From assembly GCA_947462425.1 (NCBI GenBank), contig CANHPI010000183.1, forward strand, positions 1-6,087: a stretch of 6,087 nucleotides of DNA. The letters run 5' to 3'. Below, piece by piece: positions 1 through 6,087 of this stretch (within the stretch, counting starts at the first letter, position 1; every line of letters starts with the position of its first letter). Source of the stretch: Bacteroidota bacterium (GTDB taxonomy: Bacteria; Bacteroidota; Bacteroidia; B-17B0; B-17BO). The notes beneath the pieces were generated by a model. That model made no database searches. It was not told the origin of the DNA and worked only from the letters and a program-made list of their open reading frames with translations. Both the position numbers and the translations under genes were made by a program.

Positions 1-98
1 CAGCGTTTGAACCATTTACAGAAAGATTTGAAAACGATTTGGCAGGTTGGGCTTTAACGTTTGATGTGTTAGTTAGAAATGATATGACTATATGTTAG
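1..98 (+). CDS. C-terminal end of a phage structural protein (5' truncated by window edge)
   Basis: The reading frame is open from the window edge (first complete codon at 3-5) to a TAG at 96-98, giving 31 residues that begin AFEPFTERF and end NDMTIC. It is a real gene end and not noise: it has the same strand and AT-rich codon usage as its neighbours, and its stop overlaps the next start by 7 bases. The ending 'EPFTERFENDLAGW' followed by an alternating beta strand resembles the C-terminus of small head-tail or tail proteins in Bacteroidota phages, as far as I remember that pattern. The position just before a gp10-like gene suggests a connector, tail-terminator or similar virion protein. The function cannot be fixed from 31 residues. 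Confidence 0.6.
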   Translation, partial: AFEPFTERFENDLAGWALTFDVLVRNDMTIC

Positions 99-637
99 AT
101 AACAAAAATACAAGCAAATACTTAAACGACTTTGCAAAGTATGTTATACAACAAAGTAGAAGTAATTTAACAAAAGGCGGTAAAAAAAATCAAGGCAATT
201 TATACAATAGTTTAGATAGTCAAATAGAAGTAGGTGCTAATAGTTTTAGGTTAGCATTTTTAATGGAAGATTATGGAACTTTTGTAGACAAAGGAGTTAA
301 AGGAAAAACAAGCTCAACAAAAGCACCTAATAGTCCTTATAGGTTTGGTACAGGTACAGGCAAATCAGGTGGTTTAACACAAGGAATAGATAAATGGGTA
401 AAACAAAAAAGAATACAATTTAGAGAAAAAGATGGTAAAGGTGTTAAAGGACAATTATTATCATATAGTCAAACTTCTTTTTTAATTCGTAGAGCAATTT
501 GGAATAAAGGAATTAAGTCAAGTTTATTTTTTACCAAACCATTTGAAAAAGCTTTTGAACGTATGCCAGATGAATTAGCAGAAGCATACGGATTAGATGT
601 TGAACAATTTTTACAATATACATTAAACAAAAAATAA
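92..637 (+). CDS. HK97 gp10-like neck / tail-completion protein (candidate)
   Basis: This is a 181-residue basic soluble protein with no signal peptide or membrane segment. It has an N-terminal amphipathic helix (about residues 6-25), a Gly/Lys-rich loop (28-36), and a strand pair leading to 'MEDYGTFVDKGVKG' (58-71). A Gly/Ser/Thr-rich loop 'SPYRFGTGTGKSGG' (81-94) follows, then a helix 'GIDKWVKQK' (98-106) and the C-terminal 'FFTKPFEKAFERM' (146-158). The Y-G-T-F-V-D-x-G signature with a late K-P-F-x-x-A-F is the layout of HK97-gp10-type proteins ('E.GT...', later 'PF...A'), which sit at the head-tail junction. The length is at the upper end for that family. The ATG at 92 overlaps the previous gene by 7 bases; no Shine-Dalgarno is visible. 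The stop overlaps the next start by 1 base. The gp10-like role is inferred from motif and position; an alternative is another small tail-completion protein. Confidence 0.65.
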   Translation: MLDNKNTSKYLNDFAKYVIQQSRSNLTKGGKKNQGNLYNSLDSQIEVGANSFRLAFLMEDYGTFVDKGVKGKTSSTKAPNSPYRFGTGTGKSGGLTQGIDKWVKQKRIQFREKDGKGVKGQLLSYSQTSFLIRRAIWNKGIKSSLFFTKPFEKAFERMPDELAEAYGLDVEQFLQYTLNKK

Positions 638-639
638 TG
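635..639 (+). promoter_or_regulatory. TAATG stop/start overlap, probable translational coupling
   Basis: The TAA stop of the gp10-like gene (635-637) shares its last A with the ATG of the 340-residue tail gene (637-639). No Shine-Dalgarno sequence precedes this ATG, only A-rich sequence, so re-initiation by the terminating ribosome is the likely way this gene is translated. Confidence 0.6.
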
Positions 640-1659
640 AAAAAAATATTTATTAGAAGTCCGTATTTTATACAAGTAAATGAAACAGGGCAATTAGGTA
701 GCAAGGTAGAATTATATTTATATAATAAAGGAGCAACTGTACCTACTTTGCCTAATTATACATTAAGTAAAAAAGTTCCAAGCCCTACTCAAAGTGAAAA
801 CACTTATAATATTGCTAATTACGCAAAGGAATTTATTAAACCTATTGCACCAGTTTCTGTTACTGTACCTACTGAAGAAAATGTAAACTGTTGGGCTTAT
901 TGTATTGTAAAACGATATACTGAATTAACTTTAAATACTTATACTTTATTATCAACTGAAACTTTTGTTTGTTTAAATGGTTATACAGATTATACAGGTG
1001 GATATAATAACGATGACACAAGTGAAGTTTTACCTTTAGTAAATACTAATATAACTTATTATAAAACTATTGCAAATAATTACATTAATGTATTTATAGA
1101 AACTATTGCAAATAATATACAATGGGGTAGCGGACTTGAATTTGAATATTTTAATAACACAGCACCAACGTTATGGAAACTTCCATATTCTCAAGATATT
1201 TATTTAGATTTTTCACCTTATACACAACCAAGAGTATTTAATTTAAAAGCAGAAATATTATGTGAACCTAAATATACTCCAGTAATTTGTACGTTTATTA
1301 ATCGTTTTGGTGGTTGGCAATATCTTACATTTTTTAAAGCTAATATTCAATCAATAGAAACAAATTCTAAAGATTTTAACCTATTACCAAGTAGCGTAAA
1401 TTATAACGTATTACAAGGACAGAAAAGAACGTTTAACCAACAAGGCAAACAAAAGATAAAATGTAACACTGGTTGGGTGGATGAGAATTATTTTGAATTA
1501 ATACAAGATTTGTTATTAAGTGAAATTGTATTATTAGATAATAAACCTGTAATAGTTAAAAGCACTTCTTCTGATTACAAAACACATTTAAAAGATAGAA
1601 ATATAAATTACGAAATTGAGTTCGAATATAACTATGGTTTAATAAACGATGTAATTTAA
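637..1659 (+). CDS. Beta-rich phage tail protein, possible distal-tail/baseplate component
   Basis: This 340-residue protein is rich in Tyr, Asn, Thr and Phe and has no membrane segment. The N-terminal two thirds is a run of short beta strands opening with 'FIRSPYFIQV' (5-14). The middle holds 'VICTFINRFGGWQYLTF' (216-232), and the C-terminal part runs 'KIKCNTGWVDENYFELIQDLLLSE' in outline (273-296), then 'KPVIVKST' and 'YEIEFEY'. The sequence around the N-R-F-G-G-W block and the 'L-L-S-E-x-V ... PV.VKS ... YK..L.D' ending match a protein I recognise from Bacteroidota phage tail operons, usually annotated only as hypothetical or tail protein. The final strand-rich domain before a hub-like gene would suit a distal-tail protein, but that is inference. 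It has six Cys residues (85, 89, 112, 209, 218, 276). A TIANN pentapeptide recurs at 144-148 and 156-160. The ATG shares its A with the upstream TAA, so coupled translation is likely. Confidence 0.6.
   Translation: MKKIFIRSPYFIQVNETGQLGSKVELYLYNKGATVPTLPNYTLSKKVPSPTQSENTYNIANYAKEFIKPIAPVSVTVPTEENVNCWAYCIVKRYTELTLNTYTLLSTETFVCLNGYTDYTGGYNNDDTSEVLPLVNTNITYYKTIANNYINVFIETIANNIQWGSGLEFEYFNNTAPTLWKLPYSQDIYLDFSPYTQPRVFNLKAEILCEPKYTPVICTFINRFGGWQYLTFFKANIQSIETNSKDFNLLPSSVNYNVLQGQKRTFNQQGKQKIKCNTGWVDENYFELIQDLLLSEIVLLDNKPVIVKSTSSDYKTHLKDRNINYEIEFEYNYGLINDVI
1064..1116 (+). repeat. 17-base direct repeat inside the 340-residue tail protein gene
   Basis: The 17 bases aaactattgcaaataat occur at 1064-1080 and again at 1100-1116, 36 bases apart. 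The spacing is a multiple of three, so both copies are read in the same frame and give TIANN at residues 144-148 and 156-160. This could be a small internal duplication of a 12-residue unit or chance in AT-rich DNA. Confidence 0.6.
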
Positions 1660-1661
1660 TG
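1657..1661 (+). promoter_or_regulatory. Second TAATG stop/start overlap, probable translational coupling
   Basis: The TAA at 1657-1659 shares its last A with the ATG at 1659-1661, the same arrangement as at the preceding junction. The upstream bases (gatgtaattta) hold no ribosome binding site. This supports 1659 as the true start of the 775-residue gene. Confidence 0.6.
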
Positions 1662-3986
1662 AAAGTTGCTTTATACATATACACTGACAGTGATACAGAT
1701 TTTACTGAATTAACAGTTAATGACTTTAAAAAAAGAGTTATTGCTAATAGTGGTAATTTTGAAGCTCAACAATGCCTTATTGATAAAATAGATTCTTTAG
1801 GTGGTGATTTTCAAATAAGTAATACTGCTAAACGTATTGAATTATTTGACGATGAGAAAATTAGTATTACTTCTTCTATACAAAATGTTAATGATATATC
1901 AAAAGTATTTACCGATTATAGTCAAAGTTTCACAATACCTGCAAGTGATAATAATAACGAAATTTTTAGACATTGGTACGAGAACGCTTTAGATAATGGT
2001 TACGACCAACGAATAAGATACAGAGGATATATTGAAATTGATACACAAGTATTTAGAACAGGTTTATGGCAATTAGAAAGTGCTACAATAAAAAACAATC
2101 GAGTAGAAGATTATAAGATTACTTTTTATGGTGTATTAAAATCTTTAACAGATAAATTCGGTGAGGATAAATTAAAAGATATTGCACAATTAAACGATTA
2201 TACTATTAATTATTCTGGTGCAACTGTACAAAGTAAAATTTCAACTACTTCGGATAGTGATGTATTATTTCCTTTAATTAGTTCGCAAAGAGTTTGGCAA
2301 TATGGTGGTGGTGGTCCTCAAGATATATCACAAAATGCACACCACATACATTATAACGAATTATCACCTGCTTTAAAAGTAGCACGTATATTTGATGCAA
2401 TAGAAACTAAATATGCAATAAGTTTTAATGGTAATTTTTTAACTCAATCAAGATTTACAAAAGCGTATTTATGGCTTAAAAATAAAGAAGTGTTTAGCCC
2501 ATTAGGTTTAAAGAAACTAATTGAGTTTACAGGTATTACAAACGGTGACCCAAGTTTAACAATTAACAATAATAATTACGCTTTAGGAATTACGGAATAT
2601 AATAATCCAGGAAGTAGTGCTTTGTTTTTTAATGGTGGTGCAATAAATATTACGCTTTCAACTTCTACAAATTGGCAGGTTACTATTTTTAAAGATGGTG
2701 TTCAATTATATTTACAAAGTGGTACAGGTACAAATGTTTATATAGGTGTTGGTGATATAGATGGAACTTTTCAATTTTATTTAAGCACTGCTCAATCTTG
2801 TACTTATACAGGTTCAATTTCTTCAAGTAGTACAGAATATGATTATGTAAATAATTCACAATTAACATATACTTCTTCTGCAACTGTATTAGCAGGTTCA
2901 ATAACTTCAAATTTAGATTTGCCAAGTTTTATGCCTGATATGAAAGTAACGGATTTCTTTAGTGGTATTTTAAAAATGTTTAATTTAACAGCTTTTAGTT
3001 ATGATGAGCAAAATTATACTTTAGAGCAGTTAGAAAATTGGTATTATCAAGGTAATATAAAAGATTATTCAGAAAATTGTGTTACTGATTTTGAATACGA
3101 AAGAATTAAACCATATAAGAAAGTAAATTTTAATTACGAAAAAAGCGAAAGTATTTTAAATAAAAGTTATTCAGATGCTAACCAAAAAGAGTACGGTGAT
3201 TTAAGTTATCCATTTAATACAGATGGTGCTGATTACAATGTTAAATTACCTTTTGAAAATATCATATTTAATAAATTCACAGGTACTAATTTACAAGTAG
3301 GTTATGCAATTAAAACTGATTTAACCCCTTACGTACCAAAACCAATAATTTTATATCAATACGAAAATACAAGTTGTAGTTTTTATTTTAATGATGGTAC
3401 TACTACAAACCACATAACAAATTATAATGTTATGGGTCAAGATGTAAATTACCAAGCACAAACGCACACTTTAAATTTTGGTGTAGAGTTTAGTAGTTAC
3501 ACATTAAATACTGTTAGTAATACTTTGTTTAAAGATTATTATTTTGACTATTTAAATAACCTTTATTCTTTAAAATCTAGAATGGTTAAGGTTGCAATGC
3601 GTTTACCTTATTCAGAGCTATTAGCGTTGCGTTTAAACGATAGAATTGTAATACGTGATAAAAGATATATTATAAATTCTTTTACAACGGATTTAGACAC
3701 TTTCGAAAGTAAGTTTGAATTGATACAAGATTTTAGAAGTTTAAATTTTAATAATTCAGTTTTAAGACAAATAAATAGCACAGCTCAAACTTTAAGATTT
3801 GATACAGTAAGTAACGAACCTTTAACGTGGACTTCTTTAAACGACCCAACAGGACAAATAACAAGTATTACTAATGGTGATACTTATGTACAAGTAACTA
3901 CCAAAGCAAACACTACAGGAGTTGCAAAAATATATAGCATACAAAGTAATAATAACGATATAATAGTAATAAATCAAGATGCTTAA
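1659..3986 (+). CDS. Large baseplate-hub-like tail protein with C-terminal BACON-like module
   Basis: This 775-residue protein has no signal peptide or membrane span. Visible parts in order: a short N-terminal unit (1-55); a segment 'IELFDDEKISITSSIQ' running through 'DISKVFTDYSQSFTIPAS' to 'NNNEIFRHWYE' (60-107), which I recognise from Bacteroidota phage tail proteins; strands with 'TGLWQLESATI' (134-144); a loop GGGG (216-219) with HHIH (228-231); a Thr/Ser/Asn-rich beta insert (about 295-415); a helix 'VTDFFSGILKMFNL' (430-443); and a barrel-like segment (640-690) with 'LRLNDRIVIRDKRYIINSF', reminiscent of hub-type proteins whose last strands carry 'gd.v.i.g..y.i'. The last 70 residues (about 705-775) look like a BACON or related Ig-like domain ('KANTTGVAKIYSI' ending 'IIVINQDA'). 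The likely role is tail tip or adsorption, contacting cell-surface glycans. The ATG at 1659 shares one base with the previous stop. Family recognition is from memory; the hub role is inferred. Confidence 0.65.
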   Translation: MKVALYIYTDSDTDFTELTVNDFKKRVIANSGNFEAQQCLIDKIDSLGGDFQISNTAKRIELFDDEKISITSSIQNVNDISKVFTDYSQSFTIPASDNNNEIFRHWYENALDNGYDQRIRYRGYIEIDTQVFRTGLWQLESATIKNNRVEDYKITFYGVLKSLTDKFGEDKLKDIAQLNDYTINYSGATVQSKISTTSDSDVLFPLISSQRVWQYGGGGPQDISQNAHHIHYNELSPALKVARIFDAIETKYAISFNGNFLTQSRFTKAYLWLKNKEVFSPLGLKKLIEFTGITNGDPSLTINNNNYALGITEYNNPGSSALFFNGGAINITLSTSTNWQVTIFKDGVQLYLQSGTGTNVYIGVGDIDGTFQFYLSTAQSCTYTGSISSSSTEYDYVNNSQLTYTSSATVLAGSITSNLDLPSFMPDMKVTDFFSGILKMFNLTAFSYDEQNYTLEQLENWYYQGNIKDYSENCVTDFEYERIKPYKKVNFNYEKSESILNKSYSDANQKEYGDLSYPFNTDGADYNVKLPFENIIFNKFTGTNLQVGYAIKTDLTPYVPKPIILYQYENTSCSFYFNDGTTTNHITNYNVMGQDVNYQAQTHTLNFGVEFSSYTLNTVSNTLFKDYYFDYLNNLYSLKSRMVKVAMRLPYSELLALRLNDRIVIRDKRYIINSFTTDLDTFESKFELIQDFRSLNFNNSVLRQINSTAQTLRFDTVSNEPLTWTSLNDPTGQITSITNGDTYVQVTTKANTTGVAKIYSIQSNNNDIIVINQDA
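3771..3983 (+). other. BACON/Ig-like domain at the C-terminus of the 775-residue tail protein
   Basis: These are residues 705-775 of the tail protein. The strand pattern is 'STAQTLRFDTVSNEPLTW', then 'ITSITNGDTYVQVTTK', then 'ANTTGVAKIYSI', ending 'DIIVINQDA'. BACON domains typically show a Phe in an early strand, a conserved Trp, an 'N.t...r...i.v' strand and a closing 'i.v.Q'; each has a counterpart here (F714, W734, N751-T752, I771-N772-Q773). Such domains occur in Bacteroidota surface proteins and phages and are proposed to bind carbohydrate or mucin. The match is by eye; another Ig-like fold is the main alternative. Confidence 0.45.
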
Positions 3987-4122
3987 ATTAGTAATACAAA
4001 TGCTTGAATTTCAAAAGTTTGGGACAAGCGAAGCGATAGATATTGCAAAAGGAAAATATAAAATACCTGAAACACTAACAGAACTTAAAAAATCAATAAA
4101 ATGGCAATTACAAAAACGATAG
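3979..4122 (+). CDS. Small 47-residue hypothetical protein between hub-like and tape measure genes
   Basis: The ATG at 3979 and TAG at 4120-4122 encode 47 residues starting MLKLVIQMLEF and ending KSIKWQLQKR. The gene overlaps the previous one by 8 bases and the tape measure start by 22 bases, in a third frame; without it there would be a 114-base gap in an otherwise gapless block. The product is basic and probably helical at both ends, with a central 'GTSEAIDIAKGKYKIP' (15-30). An in-frame ATG at 4000 (M8) is an alternative start; the two starts lie in an imperfect repeat (ATGCTTAAATT / ATGCTTGAATT). I do not recognise the protein. In many siphophages this place holds tail-assembly chaperones, but there is no similarity or frameshift layout to support that, so function is unknown. 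Confidence 0.55.
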   Translation: MLKLVIQMLEFQKFGTSEAIDIAKGKYKIPETLTELKKSIKWQLQKR

Positions 4123-6087
4123 AAATTGATTTAAATAGTCAAGGTGCTACAACTGGAATAAATAATATAACTAATTCTATTGAGCAAACTGATAAAGCTA
4201 CACAATCTTTAAGAAGTCAATTAAGACAAGCCCAAGCAGATGTTGGAGAACTTTCTGAAAAATTTGGTGCAACTTCAAGAGAAGCAATTGAAGCAGCTAA
4301 AAGAGCAGGACAATTAAAAGATGCTATTGGTGATGCAAAATCTTTAACTGATGCGTTTAATCCTGATGCTAAATTTAGTGCTTTATCTGGTTCGTTAAGT
4401 GGTGTAGCAAGTGGTTTTAGTGCTGTTGAAGGTAGTTTAGCATTAGCAGGTGTACAAAGTGAAAACCTACAAGAAACAATGGTTAGGTTACAAGCTGCTA
4501 TGGCTTTATCTCAAGGGCTACAAGGTCTGGGAGAAAGTATAGATAGTTTCAAACAAATGGGAGCTGTTGCTAAAAACGCATTAGCTGGAATTAAAACAGG
4601 AATTGCTGCAACAGGTATTGGACTTTTATTAGTTGCGGTTGGTGCTATTGCAATTTATTGGGACGATATTAAAGAAGCCGTAGGTGGTGTAAGTACTGAA
4701 CAAGAAAGTTTAAATAAATTATCTCAAAAGAATTTAGATACAGAACAAAGTAAATTAGATAGTTTTTCATTACAAGAAAATTCTTTAAAACTTCAAGGTA
4801 AGTCTGAAAAAGATATCTTGAAAATGAAAATTTCACAAACAGACCAAATAATAAAAGCGTCTGAAATACAAATAGAGCAATCTATTGCTACAACAAAAGC
4901 ACAAACTGAAGCAGCTAAAAGAAACCAAGATATTTTAGCAGGTGTTTTAAAGTTTATAAGTTTACCATTAACAATGATTTTAAAAACAGTTGATGCTGTT
5001 GGTAGTGCTTTAGGTAAAGATTTTGGATTAGAAGAAAAAGTATTTAAAGGATTATCTTCTTTTATATTTGACCCTAAAAAAACACAAGCAGAAGGTGATA
5101 AAGTTGTAGCAGAACAGAGAAAAGCACTTGAAAAACTTAAAAGTGATAAAGATGGTTTGCAATTATCAATTAATAATATTGATAAACAAGCTAATACTGA
5201 AGCAGCAGCTAAAAGAAAAGAAGCAAACGACAAAGCTAACGATGATGCACAAAAAGCTAAAGAAAAAGCTATTGAGTTAGAAAAAGAAAAAGCAGATGCA
5301 TTAGAACGTATTAGACAAGGAGAAATAGATACAGAAGCAGAACGTAGAGCAGAAGAATTAAGACAAGTACAAGAGCAATATAAATTATTAATTGCAGATG
5401 CTGAAAAATTTGGACAAGATACTACAGCTTTAAAAGAAGCACAACGTACAAAAGAAAAAGAATTAACTGATAAGTTTGCTACTGAAGATGCTGAAAAGAA
5501 ATTAGCAGAAGATGAAAAAGCTAAAGCTGATGCACAAAAGAAATTAGATGATGCTAAAGTAATTGCTGATAAACAAATTGAAATAGAAAGAGTTGTAGCT
5601 GAAAGTAAAAAAGCAATTCAAGACGCTTCATTTGATGTGGCTTCGCAAGGTATAGGTTTAATAAAAGGTTTGTTTGAAAAAAACAAGGGTGTTCAAAAAG
5701 CTGCTATGTTAGCAGAAAGTGCTTTAGGTATTGCTAAAATTATTGTTAATACACAAACTGCAAATGCCGTAGCTTCTGCTTCTCCTATAAATGCTATTGA
5801 CCCTACTTATGGAATACGCTCAAGAATTATAAATACAGTTAGTGCAGGTATTGGTATTGCAGCCAATATAGCAGCGACTGCAAAAGGTTTAGCTGCTTTA
5901 GGTGGTGGTGGTGCTCCAAGTGGTGGTAACGTAGGTGGTGCTGGTGGTGGTGCTGCTCCTGCTCCTCAATTTAACGTTGTAGGTAACACAGGTGTTAATC
6001 AATTAGCACAAACATTAGGAAGCCAACAACCTGTTCAAGCGTTTGTAGTTGCAAACCAAGTTACAAGCCAACAAAGTTTAGATAGAA
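4101..6087 (+). CDS. Phage tail tape measure protein (3' end beyond window)
   Basis: The ATG at 4101 follows an A-rich leader (aatcaataaa) and opens a frame that runs 662 codons to the window edge without a stop. Parts in order: 'MAITKTIEIDLNSQG' start; an N-terminal coiled coil (about 20-60) with 'SIEQTDKATQSLRSQLRQA'; 'FGATSREAIEAAKRAGQLKD' and 'DAFNPDAKFSALSGS', which I recognise from Bacteroidota tape measure proteins; a hydrophobic, membrane-like segment (168-187) followed by 'YWDDIKEAVGG'; a second hydrophobic stretch (281-300); a long Lys/Glu/Ala coiled coil (about 340-510); a hydrophobic Ala-rich region (531-600); a Gly-rich linker (601-623); and 'PVQAFVVANQVTSQQSLDR' near the end, which in relatives I recall lies close to the C-terminus. 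It spans the tail lumen, sets tail length and may help DNA pass the membrane. The missing part is probably short. Confidence 0.9.
   Translation, partial: MAITKTIEIDLNSQGATTGINNITNSIEQTDKATQSLRSQLRQAQADVGELSEKFGATSREAIEAAKRAGQLKDAIGDAKSLTDAFNPDAKFSALSGSLSGVASGFSAVEGSLALAGVQSENLQETMVRLQAAMALSQGLQGLGESIDSFKQMGAVAKNALAGIKTGIAATGIGLLLVAVGAIAIYWDDIKEAVGGVSTEQESLNKLSQKNLDTEQSKLDSFSLQENSLKLQGKSEKDILKMKISQTDQIIKASEIQIEQSIATTKAQTEAAKRNQDILAGVLKFISLPLTMILKTVDAVGSALGKDFGLEEKVFKGLSSFIFDPKKTQAEGDKVVAEQRKALEKLKSDKDGLQLSINNIDKQANTEAAAKRKEANDKANDDAQKAKEKAIELEKEKADALERIRQGEIDTEAERRAEELRQVQEQYKLLIADAEKFGQDTTALKEAQRTKEKELTDKFATEDAEKKLAEDEKAKADAQKKLDDAKVIADKQIEIERVVAESKKAIQDASFDVASQGIGLIKGLFEKNKGVQKAAMLAESALGIAKIIVNTQTANAVASASPINAIDPTYGIRSRIINTVSAGIGIAANIAATAKGLAALGGGGAPSGGNVGGAGGGAAPAPQFNVVGNTGVNQLAQTLGSQQPVQAFVVANQVTSQQSLDR
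5901..5969 (+). repeat. GGT-rich segment coding a Gly-rich linker in the tape measure protein
   Basis: Runs of GGT codons (four in a row at 5901-5912, shorter runs after) mixed with GCT, CCT and AGT encode about 23 residues, mostly Gly, Ala and Pro (residues 601-623). It separates the hydrophobic Ala-rich region from the last conserved C-terminal segment and probably acts as a flexible linker. The short repeats could vary in copy number by slippage. Confidence 0.7.

Noticed and set aside
469..693. Open frame of 74 codons on the minus strand across the gene 2/gene 3 junction.
   Set aside because: It is antisense to two well-supported coding regions, with no family resemblance and no transcription signal.
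2387..2394. TATATTTG, matching the Bacteroidota -7 promoter element TAnnTTTG (also at 5063-5070).
   Set aside because: Neither copy has a TTG element at the expected upstream spacing, both lie deep inside genes, and such words are common by chance in this AT-rich sequence.
2689..2925. Open frame of 78 codons on the minus strand, rich in Leu, His and Tyr.
   Set aside because: It is antisense to the Thr/Ser-rich section of the hub-like gene; low-complexity composition reflects the sense-strand codons.
3979..4122. Interpretation of the small ORF as a G/GT-type tail chaperone with programmed frameshift.
   Set aside because: Its overlap with the tape measure gene is only 22 bases, there is no evident slippery heptamer with a second chaperone ORF, and there is no sequence resemblance I can point to.
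4793..5233. Open frame of 146 codons on the minus strand that reads like a hydrophobic, Ser/Leu/Ala-rich membrane protein.
   Set aside because: It lies wholly inside the tape measure coiled-coil coding region; complements of Lys/Glu/Ala/Asp codons give Phe/Ser/Leu/Ala codons, so the membrane-like look is a composition artefact. No leader or neighbour supports it.
1..6087. Search for a novel defence, toxin-antitoxin, retroelement or CRISPR system.
   Set aside because: The window is filled by overlapping virion genes; no catalytic motifs, spaced repeats, or RNA-like structures stood out.

Overview
The window is a compact block of tail and neck structural genes from a tailed bacteriophage or prophage, most likely one infecting a Bacteroidota host, probably Flavobacteriia. 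The DNA is very AT-rich, with Leu mostly TTA, Phe mostly TTT and many AAA/AAT codons. No recognisable Shine-Dalgarno sequence stands before any start codon, only A-rich leaders, as is usual in Bacteroidota. Several proteins carry sequence patterns I recognise from Bacteroidota phage tails. These assignments come from pattern memory, not from a database search.

Layout: all six genes lie on the + strand and run without a break. They are (1) the last 31 codons of an unidentified virion protein (1-98); (2) a 181-residue HK97-gp10-like neck/tail-completion candidate (92-637); (3) a 340-residue beta-rich tail protein, possibly distal-tail/baseplate (637-1659); (4) a 775-residue baseplate-hub-like tail protein with a C-terminal BACON-like module (1659-3986); (5) a 47-residue orphan small protein (3979-4122); and (6) the tape measure protein, complete at its 5' end and open at the window edge after 662 codons (4101-6087).

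Every junction is an overlap (7, 1, 1, 8 and 22 bases). There is no intergenic space, and I see no internal promoter or terminator, so the block is probably transcribed as one late operon with translational coupling. Functionally, gene 2 would close the head-tail junction, gene 6 would set tail length, and genes 3 and 4 would form the distal tail tip or adsorption apparatus. The layout is unusual because the two tip-like genes lie upstream of the tape measure gene. In the textbook siphophage order they lie downstream, and a frameshifted tail-chaperone pair sits just before the tape measure; here only a 47-codon ORF occupies that place.

I see no RNA gene, CRISPR array, insertion sequence, attachment site or defence system. 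The points most worth checking are the gene order, the BACON-like domain, the second beta-sandwich-like insert in the hub protein, and the small ORF.
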